Notes: a model not told the origin generated them from the sequence alone. Shown: positions 1 through 9,193, counted from the stretch's first letter. The stretch: DNA of 64,000 nucleotides from Vibrio fortis (GCF_024347475.1 NZ_AP025488.1:558001-622000); one strand, 5' to 3'. Made by a program: numbers and translations.

Positions 1-34
1 GAGTCTTTACGGGTCGCTTGTGTCTATATGACTC

Positions 35-412
35 TTAGGTTTTTGAATCTCTGATCGCTTTAGCTAACTTCTTCGAACCTTGAGTGCAAATTAGGTCATC
101 AAGGCGGATCGTTTTGTTTGGCGTTTTAGAATTGAAGGGTTTGGTTTTGGTTGCGATTTTACAGCTGGGGCAAGCAGGGTTAGTGAGTATCGATCTAGGT
201 TGCTTAAAGACAATGTGATTGCAGCTAGGGCAAAGCAATGAAATCTTAGTGGTTTGATTTTGGTAGTGGTAGCTGTCGGTAAATTGATAGCCAAACTCTA
301 TAGCCACTTGTTCGATTTCACGCTGAGATTTGGCGCTTCTTCTAATAACGGGTTTGATCGAAAGTAAGTATTGTTCAAAGTCAGAATCAGAGAGCTGGTA
401 TAGAGTTTTCAT
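35..412 (-). CDS. Hypothetical protein with two CPSC zinc-ribbon-like knuckles
   Basis: A 125-residue protein that I do not recognise. Two CPSC motifs (Cys61/64 and Cys81/84) 20 residues apart look like a four-cysteine zinc ribbon, and the chain has no signal peptide or membrane segment, so it is probably a cytosolic zinc-binding protein. The C-terminal third is rich in Lys and Thr. The ATG at 412 has no clear Shine-Dalgarno sequence. It sits alone near the window edge, read away from the TonB receptor gene. The regular cysteine spacing is the main argument that the frame is real. Confidence 0.6.
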   Translation of the reverse strand: MKTLYQLSDSDFEQYLLSIKPVIRRSAKSQREIEQVAIEFGYQFTDSYHYQNQTTKISLLCPSCNHIVFKQPRSILTNPACPSCKIATKTKPFNSKTPNKTIRLDDLICTQGSKKLAKAIRDSKT

Positions 413-616
413 GAGCGTGTTTCGATAGCGGTAACGGTGTTTGAATTAGGACGTTGAGTATCATAACAAGAGGGTTTGTTGTCTGGCGTAATGGCGTGTA
501 AGCGAGGTAAGGGAAGTTAAGCCATAGAGTTTTGGCAAAATAATTCACATAGAAAAGGCATGACTGATTTGAATGAGATAATGGTTCTGTATTCACTTAG
601 TTTTCAGTATCTATGC
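413..616. other. Intergenic spacer, nothing recognised
   Basis: No convincing gene is seen. A 69-codon minus-strand frame crosses this stretch but overlaps the start of the zinc-ribbon gene and has no family features. Confidence 0.5.
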
Positions 617-645
617 AAAAAGCCACCAGTTTTATGCTGGTGGCT
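617..645 (-). terminator. Rho-independent terminator, minus strand
   Basis: Nine-base-pair stem AGCCACCAG/CTGGTGGCT with a 7-nt loop; the T run follows only on the minus strand. Confidence 0.7.
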
Positions 646-705
646 ACCTATTTCTAGGGTTTTTCGAAATATTCAGTTCAATAAACAAGAGTTCAGTGAA
701 CTTTG
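617..705 (-). ncRNA. Candidate small RNA opposite the TonB receptor promoter
   Basis: A strong Rho-independent terminator on the minus strand (stem arms 621-629 and 637-645, followed by a T run at 620-617) lies where no minus-strand gene ends. A TATAGT -10-like hexamer (minus strand, 717-712) would start a transcript near 705, giving about 90 nt, but its -35 region is weak. A 13-bp palindrome AGTTCAGTGAACT (690-702) lies at the proposed 5' end. A Fur-box-like dyad lies about 60 bp upstream. The RyhB core sequence is absent. The transcript is an inference. Confidence 0.3.
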
Positions 706-762
706 ATGAATACTATATTCCACACTCATAAAAATAAAGAATAGAAAAGTAAAGAATGTAAA

Positions 763-777
763 TGAGATGAATTATCA
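763..777. promoter_or_regulatory. Fur-box-like operator
   Basis: TGAGATG-A-ATTATCA fits the 7-1-7 Fur dyad TGATAAT-N-ATTATCA with two mismatches, both in the left arm. It lies 58-72 bp upstream of the TonB-dependent receptor start, as expected for an iron-repressed uptake gene. Confidence 0.65.
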
Positions 778-834
778 TTCGCATCGTGTATTATGCACCG
801 CTCTTGTTGTTGTTTATAAAATATAAGTACCATT

Positions 835-2868
835 ATGAAACTGAAGTCACTTTCTGCAGCGGTTATTGTTGCACTCGCCTCTTTTTCTGCCCAATCAGCA
901 GATGAAACCATTGTTGTTGTCGGTTCAGCCCTAGATCAACACGTTCAGACTGAGATCAACTCAGAGACTCTAGAACAGAAACAAGCGTCAGATATCAAAG
1001 ATGTTCTAAATACCATGCCGAGCGTAACGGCTGATGGCAACGCGCGTTACTCTCGTAAAGTCTTCATCCGTGGTATGGAAGATAAATTCTCGGTCGTAAC
1101 CATTGATGGTGCACGTCAAGAAGGTCAGCTTTTCCACCACTCGGGCGATCAAACCTTTGACCCTGCAATGCTAAAATCAGCGGAAATTACTCTAGGCGGC
1201 AACTCTGTACTTTCTGGTGCTGGTGCGATTAACGGCTCATTCAGCTACGAAACAAAAGATCCGAGTGATTTACTACGTGGTGACGAAACGATTGGCGCAC
1301 GCGTTAAGACGGGCTATCAAACGGCTTACGAGCGTTTCACAACTAACGTGGCGGTTTACGCGAAACTGAACGACAAGCTTCAGTTCATGGGTATCGCTAA
1401 CTACTCTGAAGACGGTGACTTACATATCCCAGGTGAGGACGATGTTACATCTAAGCAAGGTGAACTAAAGTCTGGTTTGGCGAAAGTGGTATTTATTCCA
1501 AATGACGCGAACGAATTTAAGCTGACGTTCAATAAATACGAAGATGGTGGTAAGCGTCAGTTATCAGGCGAAAAAGCAGGCGCGCTATATGCAGATAATG
1601 AGCACAACTATCATGCAATCAGCCGTGACACAGTGACATTGAACCACCACTATGACAACGGCAGTGATCTTATAAACCTTAAGACAGACCTATACTACAA
1701 TCGCCAGTACATGGACCGTGACGCTCTAACTGAAGATTATGGTAATTGGGACAATTCATCAGGCAGTTGGGTGTTTACTAAAGACGGCGAACTGTCCATT
1801 CCAGATCGTGAATACAATGTGACGACCATTGGTGGTGATATCCGCAACATCTCATGGGTAGGTGAGCACGAGCTGACTTATGGTGTTGAAGGCTATAAAG
1901 CGAAACAGTGGATTGATTCTGGTCTCGGTACTTACACATCTGGCTCAAAAGCGGGTGAAACTAAAAACTACGACATGGATGGTGGCACAGTTACCGCTTA
2001 TGGTATCTATGCTCAAGACGCTTTTGAAATCAGTGACTTCCGCTTTGTTACCGGTCTTCGCTATGACATTCATAAGCTAGGTGGTGTGTTCTCTGGTAAG
2101 TATGATCAGCTATCACCTAAGTTCCAAGGTGAGCATCAAACAACAGATAACCTAAGACTGCGTGTGGGTTACGGCCGTCTATTCAAAGGTGCCGCTCTTC
2201 CTGAAACGCTAACCATGAAAGCTGCGAGTGATGTAAAGCAAGCCGATACCAAAGCAATGACAGGTAACAACTACGAAGCGGGCTTCGACTACGACCTGTC
2301 TGATTTGTTGGCAGCGGATCATGCAATTCTAGGTTTCACAGCGTACCAGTACGATCTTGATAACCAGATGCACCCAACCAAAAACAACACAACGTTGATA
2401 AACCAGTACGATGTTGAGGTATGGGGTGTCGAAACCGTGTTTACGTACAGCATCGATGACTTCGCTCTGTATGCGAACCACTCATTCTCTGACGGTGACC
2501 AAACCAGCTTGAAAGATGGCACTACAAGCCACATGAACAAAACCGGCATCCACAACATTAAAACGGGCTTTAATTACAGCCTGTCTAATGAGCTAGTGTT
2601 TGGTTGGGATGCGCGTTTCGTGCCGGGTAATGAATATACGGACGCAAAAGGTGTGAAGATTGAGCGTGCTGGCTTCGGTACTCACAATATTTGGGCGGCT
2701 TACGTGCCAGATTTTGCGAAAGATCTATCGGTTAACCTTGCTGTCGATAACCTATTCGATAAGAAGTACGCAGAACACACAGGCTTTGGTATCTCTTGGG
2801 GTTCTGAGAAGTACACCAGCTACGAAGCCGGTCGTAACTTCAAAGCGTCTGTTGCTTACAGCTTCTAA
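835..2868 (+). CDS. TonB-dependent outer membrane receptor (probable iron or haem uptake)
   Basis: Outer-membrane beta-barrel receptor of 677 residues that would import a ligand with energy from TonB. A signal peptide (about 1-22, ending AQS-A) is followed by a TonB-box-like ETIVVVG, a plug domain (about 40-155, with IRGMEDKFSVVTIDG) and a barrel whose last strand ends in Phe (VAYSF), the usual BAM recognition end. The Fur-like box upstream supports an iron-linked substrate; the plug resembles haem/haemoglobin receptors, but the ligand cannot be settled from sequence alone. The start has only a weak ribosome site. The gene is monocistronic, with a terminator 20 bp downstream. Confidence 0.9.
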   Translation: MKLKSLSAAVIVALASFSAQSADETIVVVGSALDQHVQTEINSETLEQKQASDIKDVLNTMPSVTADGNARYSRKVFIRGMEDKFSVVTIDGARQEGQLFHHSGDQTFDPAMLKSAEITLGGNSVLSGAGAINGSFSYETKDPSDLLRGDETIGARVKTGYQTAYERFTTNVAVYAKLNDKLQFMGIANYSEDGDLHIPGEDDVTSKQGELKSGLAKVVFIPNDANEFKLTFNKYEDGGKRQLSGEKAGALYADNEHNYHAISRDTVTLNHHYDNGSDLINLKTDLYYNRQYMDRDALTEDYGNWDNSSGSWVFTKDGELSIPDREYNVTTIGGDIRNISWVGEHELTYGVEGYKAKQWIDSGLGTYTSGSKAGETKNYDMDGGTVTAYGIYAQDAFEISDFRFVTGLRYDIHKLGGVFSGKYDQLSPKFQGEHQTTDNLRLRVGYGRLFKGAALPETLTMKAASDVKQADTKAMTGNNYEAGFDYDLSDLLAADHAILGFTAYQYDLDNQMHPTKNNTTLINQYDVEVWGVETVFTYSIDDFALYANHSFSDGDQTSLKDGTTSHMNKTGIHNIKTGFNYSLSNELVFGWDARFVPGNEYTDAKGVKIERAGFGTHNIWAAYVPDFAKDLSVNLAVDNLFDKKYAEHTGFGISWGSEKYTSYEAGRNFKASVAYSF

Positions 2869-2888
2869 AAAAACAGAAACTGCCTAGA

Positions 2889-2921
2889 ACAAACCTCGCA
2901 TTACGCGGGGTTTGTTTTTTT
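2889..2921 (+). terminator. Terminator of the TonB receptor gene
   Basis: Stem ACAAACC...GGTTTGT with a CGC/GCG extension, followed by seven T. Confidence 0.85.
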
Positions 2922-3090
2922 GAGTTCATTATTTTGCCGACGGTGCGGTCAAATCATTTAAACTTAACTCCTATGACCACCTGTTCAAATGTGTCATAAA
3001 TATTTCAATCGGTAGATAGAGGTGCAATGAAAAAGGTATAATATCCGCTCCTGTTTTATACCGAATCTTGTTAAGTTACTGTTTATCAAT

Positions 3091-3978
3091 ATGTTAGATA
3101 TCTTCCGTTTAGTCATCAGTGTTACCTTGGTGACTATCAACACTGCCGTCATAACGGTGCTGATCTCATTGTTCGCCCTGATCAAACTGCCCATTCCAGT
3201 ACCCCAAGTGACCACGTTTTCAAACCGCTGTTCTGATGCAGTATTTTGGCTATGGGCTACGGTGAATCTCGGCATCCTGTCTTCAATGAATCGTATAGAC
3301 TGGCAAATTGAGGGAGGTGAGGAACTGTCAAAAGAGCAGTGGTATTTGATGATGTCGAATCATCGCAGTTGGGCAGACATCGTGGTTTTGGCCTCTGTTA
3401 TGAAAGACAGAATGCCAATGCCGAAGTTCTTTCTAAAGCATGATCTTCTCTACGTCCCCTTTGTTGGTTTGGCGTGTTGGGGGTTAGATATGCCATTTAT
3501 GAGAAGACACTCGCGCGAGTTTTTGCTGAAACATCCAGAGCGTCGTAATGACGACTTCAATGCGATTCAGAAGTCTTGTCAGAAGTTTCAAAATAACCCG
3601 ACGACGGTGGTGAACTTCGTAGAAGGCACGCGAGTAAATGCGGGCAAATTGGCGACAGTGAAAACACCTTACCAACATCTACTGAAGCCCAAAACGGGTG
3701 GCGTGGCATTTGCTCTTTCTAATATGGGCCACATGCTCAATGGGGTCGTTGATGTAACACTGGCTTATCCAGAGAATCAAGAATCACCATTTGAAGATAT
3801 GCTTAAAGGCAAGATGACTAAGATTGTTGTGCGAATCAAAGTGCACCCGATGGATGAAAACCTAGATGGTAACTACTTCGAAGATAAAGCCTTCAAGCGC
3901 CGTTTCCACGGTTGGCTCAATGGTACCTGGGAAGAGAAAGACCAGTACCTTGATGGCGTGTATACCAGTAAGCAATAG
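3091..3978 (+). CDS. yihG: YihG-family 1-acylglycerol-3-phosphate-type acyltransferase
   Basis: Inner-membrane PlsC-like acyltransferase, 295 residues. An N-terminal hydrophobic segment (about 8-38) precedes the catalytic HX4D box (NHRSWAD, His91/Asp96); the EGTR motif (178-181) is the substrate-phosphate-binding block. From the WY-LM-SNHRSWADIVVL block through LACWGLDMPFMRRHSR to the C-terminal KAFKRRFHGWLNGTWEEKD, it matches my memory of E. coli YihG closely and has the same length. YihG is thought to act on lysophosphatidic acid and alter the acyl pattern of phospholipids. It is monocistronic, and the terminator behind it is shared with convergent trmK. Confidence 0.88.
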   Translation: MLDIFRLVISVTLVTINTAVITVLISLFALIKLPIPVPQVTTFSNRCSDAVFWLWATVNLGILSSMNRIDWQIEGGEELSKEQWYLMMSNHRSWADIVVLASVMKDRMPMPKFFLKHDLLYVPFVGLACWGLDMPFMRRHSREFLLKHPERRNDDFNAIQKSCQKFQNNPTTVVNFVEGTRVNAGKLATVKTPYQHLLKPKTGGVAFALSNMGHMLNGVVDVTLAYPENQESPFEDMLKGKMTKIVVRIKVHPMDENLDGNYFEDKAFKRRFHGWLNGTWEEKDQYLDGVYTSKQ

Positions 3979-4002
3979 CCATTATCATTGATAACCAGAT
4001 AC

Positions 4003-4037
4003 GAGAAAGCCGATTGATTCCAATCGGCTTTTTCTTT
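4003..4037. terminator. Bidirectional terminator between yihG and trmK
   Basis: Stem AAAGCCGATT/AATCGGCTTT with a 6-nt loop and T-rich tails on both strands, between convergent genes. Confidence 0.85.
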
Positions 4038-4062
4038 GTTTTTGGTATCTGGCTCTAGCGAC

Positions 4063-4803
4063 TTAAACGGCTTGGTAGTGCTCTATGATATGGGCGACGG
4101 AGTTAGGTTTACCTTGTTTCTCTAACCCATAAGAAATGCGTTGATAGTGTGCCAGCGTACGTTGTTTATATTGTTCGATAACACGCTTATCTTGTTCGCT
4201 GTTCGCTAGCCAAATCTTGTTGCCGACTGCTGATACCTTATCGGTTGGCGAGTAAGTATGTGCTAACTCACTACAATCTGGTTGATAAGAAACATGCAAT
4301 ATTTCGTAAAAGCGTCGGTTCTCTTCTACGAGCTTTTCATCGATCATCGCGAAATCACCTTTCCCGAGATATTCACGCAACTCAAACAGTTGATGTACCG
4401 GACACAACAGAAAATCAAAGGACATATTCGGGTTATTTGAAATGACCGCCTCGATTAACGTTTGGGTTAGTTCTCCCCCAACACCTGCAATCACAACCAA
4501 GTGGCGATCGCTGTACTGATTAAGCGGCAACTGACCGACATCCATGCAGTGCACATGCCAGTGCTGTGAGATGTGATTATCTCGGTTTGCCAACTGATCA
4601 GGAGAAAAATGTTGAGTAAGGGTTGCTTCGAGCTCCGCCATTAGATCAGGAACAATATCGACAAAATGGATGTGTTCCGCTTTTTGCGCCATCAACAGGT
4701 GTATACCGAGATGACCGTGGTCGCAGCAGCAATCCCATATGTGGTCATAGGGTTTGGTGATTAGATCACTGATGGATTGAAGTCGATGACTAAGCTTTAT
4801 CAT
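4063..4803 (-). CDS. trmK: tRNA (adenine-22-N1)-methyltransferase, TrmK family
   Basis: SAM-dependent methyltransferase of 246 residues, expected to methylate A22 in the D-loop of tRNAs. The opening KLSHRLQSISDLI, the SAM-binding loop DCCCDHGHLGIHL (about 24-36), the catalytic-site block GVGGELTQTLIE and the later LLCPVHQLFELREYL and RRFYEILHV stretches are those of the TrmK (former DUF633/COG2384) family. The three adjacent cysteines in the SAM loop replace the DIGSDHAYL of Gram-positive members. The gene stands alone, convergent with yihG and downstream of the GGDEF gene, from which a terminator separates it. Confidence 0.88.
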   Translation of the reverse strand: MIKLSHRLQSISDLITKPYDHIWDCCCDHGHLGIHLLMAQKAEHIHFVDIVPDLMAELEATLTQHFSPDQLANRDNHISQHWHVHCMDVGQLPLNQYSDRHLVVIAGVGGELTQTLIEAVISNNPNMSFDFLLCPVHQLFELREYLGKGDFAMIDEKLVEENRRFYEILHVSYQPDCSELAHTYSPTDKVSAVGNKIWLANSEQDKRVIEQYKQRTLAHYQRISYGLEKQGKPNSVAHIIEHYQAV

Positions 4804-4881
4804 GAATGGTATCTGTTTATTGAGCGAACTGTTTTCTTAGAAGTGAAAGAACTAACTGGAAGGGCATTGTAGTCGGTTTTA

Positions 4882-4914
4882 GAAAAAACAAAAGCACCGA
4901 ACGAGGTGCTTTTG
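4882..4914 (-). terminator. Terminator of the GGKEF gene
   Basis: Stem CAAAAGCACC/GGTGCTTTTG with a 6-nt loop; a run of six T follows on the minus strand. Confidence 0.85.
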
Positions 4915-4934
4915 TGTTTGCTTGTTTTACCAAT

Positions 4935-6755
4935 CTATGCGGCGGCAATAGAGACAGGATCAGCGACCGATTGAGTTTTGAAATAGCCCTCAACGCGGTT
5001 TCTACCGAGTTGTTGAGCAATCACTTTGGCTTGTTCGGCGAGCGCTAATGCAGATTCCGATTCCCCCTCTAGTGAAGAAAATCCAATACTGACACTGGTT
5101 GAAAGATCAATATCTGGTGTTCTTAGGGGATCCGAAGCAATGCTTGCCCTACACTGGTCTAGTTGGAGCTTTGCGTCGTTTTCATCGTTGGCCTTAAACA
5201 GAATCGCAAACTCCTTTCCACCGATACGCGCTAAGCTCAAACTCTTGGGTTTTGGAAAATGGGAGCGAATCGCTTCTGCCGTGTGTTTGATTAAACGATC
5301 CCCAACAGCGTCGCCATACGCGTTGTTAAGATGCTCGAAATGATCAATGTCCAAAAGAGCAACAAACGTATCCGGCTCATTGAGATGAGACGACAAGGCG
5401 GTATTGAAGTTGTTCTTGTTGTCGAGTTGGGTCATGAGGTCTTTGCAACTGAGTTGATGATGCAGCAACAGGTTCGCTAAAGAGGTTTCGGCTGCTCGTC
5501 TAATCATTCGCAGAATAGAACGATTAATTGGTAGCGCACTATTAATGTAGAGTACGGCTAACAGCTGATTGCGTGAATGCAGTGGGATACAGTAGTGGCG
5601 CTGAGTGATTTTAAGGCTACGAGCGAGTGAGTCAGCATATTGGCCATTTCGATAGATCAAACTGCTAGGTTGAAAGTTCTGTGCCAGTGTTTGGTTGGTG
5701 TGAACTACGCTCTTGTTTCCATGGTAATCAAGTGTGCTAAAGGTATGGTTGTTGGAGTCGTAAAGACAAAACTGAATGCCGCTGTTGTAGCTGAAACTGC
5801 CAATGACAGATTTGAGTTGGCGTTTGAAACTGGCAATATCGTCCACCTGATTAAGCAATGAAAGTGCGTGGTTAAGTCGATGAATCAGATAGTTAGCGAC
5901 GACCCAAAGCAGTAGCAACGACCCAAGAATGATCGCGGTTAAGGTAAACTGATGGGAGTTTGTGAGTATATCTTGACGATCGGTACCAGCAATAAACACC
6001 CAGTTGAAGCTGTTGTTCGCGTCATAAACTGAGACTTTAAAGTGGTCTTGATAGTAGTACTCATGTTGACCAGATGTCTCGCCTTGCGAGAGCTGATGAC
6101 TGATCCCTGCATGGTAACTGACGGATTTAGTCCCAATGCGCGTTGGATCAGGGTGGAATATCAGCCTTTCCGTTGCACGGTCGATGACAAACAGATACCC
6201 ATTGCTCAATGTTTTTAAGTCACGTAAGCCTTGAGTGGTGTGTAATAGGTCGAATTCAATCCATATCTCTTGGGGACGATCTGAAATGGTGTGTTTGACA
6301 GCAAATACCCAGCGACCATCGGTTTTCTGGTATACCGACGAGATATAAAAATCGTCCGTTATGCTATCAATCTTACTCCATTTGAGTTGATTGAGTGTAG
6401 ATGAAGGCAGCGATAAACCACGACTCGAAAAGTACTGATGCGTGTCTAAATGGTATAAAACGATATCGGAGAAGTTCGGGGTGCGTTTGAGGATGTTCTC
6501 GCTCAAATTGATGAAAGCGCTCTTTGAGGCGGCGTGTCCCTGTTTTAAGCTGGTTTCGAGAAGGTAAAGTTTGCCAAAAGTCGCTTCGATATTGGAACGG
6601 ATGATAGAGTTACCAATCCGGATATTCGATGCGGATTGCTCTCTTGCAGACTCCTCCATCCGCTCGAGTTGTGCAGCCGCTAAATAGATCATTCCCCCTG
6701 TTAGTATGATGATATAAGGTTTGAAAAGACGAATTAGTGTTTTAGGTAAAGCCAT
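4935..6755 (-). CDS. Membrane diguanylate-cyclase-like protein, Cache-GAF-like-GGDEF, with GGKEF motif
   Basis: A 606-residue sensor. In order: TM helix (about 10-28), periplasmic dCache-like sensor (about 35-265), TM helix (about 272-290), a GAF-like linker (about 305-420) and a GGDEF domain (about 430-595) with LLDIDHFEHLNNAYGDAVGD. The signature reads ARIGGKEFAIL, with Lys514 at the position normally Asp/Glu, which helps hold the catalytic metal. The codon is AAG, one base from GAG. No RxxD inhibitory site precedes it. The protein may be inactive, a GTP-binding receptor, or active with unusual chemistry. I chose ATG 6755 over the in-frame TTG at 6764 because GGA lies five bases upstream. 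No EAL domain is present. Confidence 0.87.
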   Translation of the reverse strand: MALPKTLIRLFKPYIIILTGGMIYLAAAQLERMEESAREQSASNIRIGNSIIRSNIEATFGKLYLLETSLKQGHAASKSAFINLSENILKRTPNFSDIVLYHLDTHQYFSSRGLSLPSSTLNQLKWSKIDSITDDFYISSVYQKTDGRWVFAVKHTISDRPQEIWIEFDLLHTTQGLRDLKTLSNGYLFVIDRATERLIFHPDPTRIGTKSVSYHAGISHQLSQGETSGQHEYYYQDHFKVSVYDANNSFNWVFIAGTDRQDILTNSHQFTLTAIILGSLLLLWVVANYLIHRLNHALSLLNQVDDIASFKRQLKSVIGSFSYNSGIQFCLYDSNNHTFSTLDYHGNKSVVHTNQTLAQNFQPSSLIYRNGQYADSLARSLKITQRHYCIPLHSRNQLLAVLYINSALPINRSILRMIRRAAETSLANLLLHHQLSCKDLMTQLDNKNNFNTALSSHLNEPDTFVALLDIDHFEHLNNAYGDAVGDRLIKHTAEAIRSHFPKPKSLSLARIGGKEFAILFKANDENDAKLQLDQCRASIASDPLRTPDIDLSTSVSIGFSSLEGESESALALAEQAKVIAQQLGRNRVEGYFKTQSVADPVSIAAA

Positions 6756-6873
6756 GATATCCAAAGACGTTATAGATTCATTTTTATAGTGGCAGCATAC
6801 TAAACAGTTTTCTTAATCACATCAATGCAAATGATTCCATATAAATAAAACGAATTTGTGATATTCACCGAAT

Positions 6874-6906
6874 AAAAAAACCAGCTATAAACATAGCTGG
6901 TTTTTA
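6874..6906 (-). terminator. Terminator of glgX
   Basis: Stem AAAACCAGCTAT/ATAGCTGGTTTT with a 4-nt loop; A/T-rich on both sides, so it could also act on the plus strand. Confidence 0.8.
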
Positions 6907-6941
6907 TATAAACCGGTCTTATATTGAGCGAAAGACTAGGG

Positions 6942-8918
6942 TTAATCGCAATTCTCTTTGTCAGGCGCAGTAAAATGCAAAATAGCCATTGAAGTGGGTG
7001 AGAGCAGCATTTCACCTTCAGCAGAGCCCGGTTTCACATTGTGAGAGTTGGTATCACAAATCGTTACCCAGTTCTGTTCTCTGTCGGATGGCAATTTGAA
7101 GCGGGCTGGGGCATTGGTTTGGTTGATCAGGTAGATCATCTCATCACCTTCGTCACCGATACCCAGGTGGAGAGCCACCGAACTCAAGCGGTTCCAGTCA
7201 TCATGTTCCATTAGCGTGCCATCAACACGACTCCAAAAGATTCGGTTAGAGTTGCGCTGTTCTCCGCTAAAAGCTTTTATGAACGGCACCATATACTCTT
7301 GGCGAGCTGCGACCATATCAGACAGCCACTGCTTGAAGTCGGATTTTCGCTCACTAGGCTCCCAGTTTAACCAGCTTGTCTCACTGTCTTGGCAATATGC
7401 GTTGTTGTTGCCCTTTTGGGTATGAGAGAGCACATCGGCCGTTAATACATGCGGAATACCAAACGCGAACAGCAAGCTCGACATGAAGTTGCGTTTCTGC
7501 TTTTCACGAGTATCGATGACCAAAGGGTTTTCAGTCTCACCTTCAACACCGTAGTTTTCAGAACGGTTGTCACCGTGGCCATCACGGTTGTTTTCTCCAT
7601 TCTCTTCATTGTGCTTATGCTTGTATGAAACAAGATCTTGCATGGTGAAGCCATCATGATAAGTGATGTAATTCACTGTGAGCTTGTATGGCCAATGAGC
7701 AGCACTGTAGATGTCACGAGACCCCATAAGGCGCGTTGCAAACTCTTTTAAGTAGCCTTGATCACCGCGCCAGAAGCTGCGAGTGATATCGCGTAGTTTG
7801 TCGTTACATTCATTCCAACCAAGTGGGAAATTACCAACTTGATAACCGTTCGGCCCAATGTCCCATGGTTCAGCAATCAGTTTGGTTTCTTTTAATACTG
7901 GGTCTTGAGCTACGGCTTTGAAGAAGGCGGCATCAGGGCTGTATTGATCGCCTTGGCGGCCTAAGGTTGCGGCTAGGTCAAAGCGGAAACCATCCACCTT
8001 AAATTCCGTTACCCAGTAGCGTAGCGTATCCATCACTAAGTTGAGTGATGCTTGATAAGTCAGGTCAACGGTATTACCACAGCCAGTAAAGTTTGCGTAG
8101 TGACAGCCGTGCTTGATGTAATGACGGTGATCGAGCGCTTTTAGGTTAAAGGTGCAGCTACCTTCACCTCCCTCCGCTGTGTGGTTGTAGACCACATCAA
8201 GGATCACTTCAATCCCGTTACGATGAAGTTCACGGATAGCGGTTTTAAGCTCTGTCACGGCGTCTTTTTCTGCGTAACGAGGGTCTGGTGCCATAAACAG
8301 GTATGGGTTGTAACCCCAGTAGTTCACTTTACCCATATCTAGAAGATGCGGTTCGTGCATGCAGGCAGCTATCGGTAAAAGTTGCAGAGAGTTGATGTTC
8401 TGTTCTTTATAAAAGGCGAGCATCTCTGGGCTAACCAGGCCCATGTAGCGGCCTTTATCGCTGCTTTCTACTTCTGGATGAAGGTTGGTGAGGCCTTTTA
8501 CGTGAGTTTCGAATAAGACGGTCTCTTCGCGGCAAATCTTAGGGCCTTCGATACCTTGCCAATCAAATTTGTCGTCTGTCACGACACACTTTGCCATACC
8601 GAAACTCTTTTCCGGCGTATAAGGTGTTTGATAGTGCAATGGTTCACTTAATGCCTTGCCATAAGGGTCAGAGAGAAGCAGAGAGCCCTCTTCTGTTTCA
8701 GCAATGAAGCCATACTTTTGACCTGCAGACACACCTTCAATAAACGTGTACTTAATACCGGCGTATTCGCTTTCTAATTTATAAGTGACAAATTCATCGT
8801 TCTCATCAAAGAGCGCGAGAGAGAGATTTGGACAGTCAGGGGAATAAATAGAGAAGTTACAGCCAGTGTCATCTAGGGTTGCACCGAGTGGATATGGGCG
8901 TCCGAGCGTTCTAGTCAT
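6942..8918 (-). CDS. glgX: Glycogen debranching enzyme GlgX (isoamylase type)
   Basis: Cytosolic GH13_11 enzyme, 658 residues, the usual GlgX length. It hydrolyses alpha-1,6 branches of phosphorylase-limit glycogen, releasing short malto-oligosaccharides for MalQ/MalP. The N-terminal CBM48-like domain (about 8-100) opens GRPYPLGAT; the catalytic barrel carries DVVYNHTAEG (241-250), the nucleophile in GFRFD (Asp324), the acid/base in LIAEPWD (Glu360) and the stabiliser in TYHDGFT (Asp432). It is divergent from lamB across a 430-bp region and far from glgB, so it is regulated independently of malPQ-glgB. No glgC or glgA is in this window. Confidence 0.95.
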   Translation of the reverse strand: MTRTLGRPYPLGATLDDTGCNFSIYSPDCPNLSLALFDENDEFVTYKLESEYAGIKYTFIEGVSAGQKYGFIAETEEGSLLLSDPYGKALSEPLHYQTPYTPEKSFGMAKCVVTDDKFDWQGIEGPKICREETVLFETHVKGLTNLHPEVESSDKGRYMGLVSPEMLAFYKEQNINSLQLLPIAACMHEPHLLDMGKVNYWGYNPYLFMAPDPRYAEKDAVTELKTAIRELHRNGIEVILDVVYNHTAEGGEGSCTFNLKALDHRHYIKHGCHYANFTGCGNTVDLTYQASLNLVMDTLRYWVTEFKVDGFRFDLAATLGRQGDQYSPDAAFFKAVAQDPVLKETKLIAEPWDIGPNGYQVGNFPLGWNECNDKLRDITRSFWRGDQGYLKEFATRLMGSRDIYSAAHWPYKLTVNYITYHDGFTMQDLVSYKHKHNEENGENNRDGHGDNRSENYGVEGETENPLVIDTREKQKRNFMSSLLFAFGIPHVLTADVLSHTQKGNNNAYCQDSETSWLNWEPSERKSDFKQWLSDMVAARQEYMVPFIKAFSGEQRNSNRIFWSRVDGTLMEHDDWNRLSSVALHLGIGDEGDEMIYLINQTNAPARFKLPSDREQNWVTICDTNSHNVKPGSAEGEMLLSPTSMAILHFTAPDKENCD

Positions 8919-9049
8919 TGCTTTATTTCTTATTCGTTAAACAGCTTTGGTGAACTATTAGTAAAAAGCTTTGTCTCTGTAAGGTCAAGCAACTTCAAGA
9001 AGAATTTATTGTTAAAAAAATAATTTACCGATTAAGTTCAAACAATATA

Positions 9050-9065
9050 TTTGAGCTGGATCTCA
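9050..9065. promoter_or_regulatory. Candidate CRP site between glgX and lamB
   Basis: TTTGA-GCTGGA-TCTCA matches TGTGA-N6-TCACA at eight of ten core positions; catabolite control is expected for lamB and possibly glgX. Confidence 0.45.
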
Positions 9066-9160
9066 TTTGATATGAATAATTAGATCTGTGTGCTGTCTAC
9101 TCCTCCTATATTAAGTGATCTAACTCTTCTAAACACCATTCTGTATAATTTCTACTCCCT

Positions 9161-9193
9161 TCTCATCCCCCTTAATTTAGTTAGGGGTGGAGG
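9161..9193. promoter_or_regulatory. Opposed MalT-box-like pair upstream of lamB
   Basis: Compared with the enteric MalT consensus GGGGA(T/G)GAGG, the minus strand at 9170-9161 reads GGGGATGAGA (9/10) and the plus strand at 9184-9193 reads GGGGTGGAGG (9/10). A GGGGGGCG stretch (minus, 9217-9210) resembles one in front of malP. The 160 bp to the lamB start is a long leader; the 75-codon frame inside it (9090-9317) is probably not coding. Confidence 0.6.

Noticed and set aside
387..596. 69-codon minus-strand ORF
   Set aside because: Overlaps the start of the zinc-ribbon gene, has no ribosome site and no family features.
617..777. RyhB homologue beside the Fur box
   Set aside because: The conserved RyhB pairing core (the GACATTGCTCACATTGC-type stretch) is not present.
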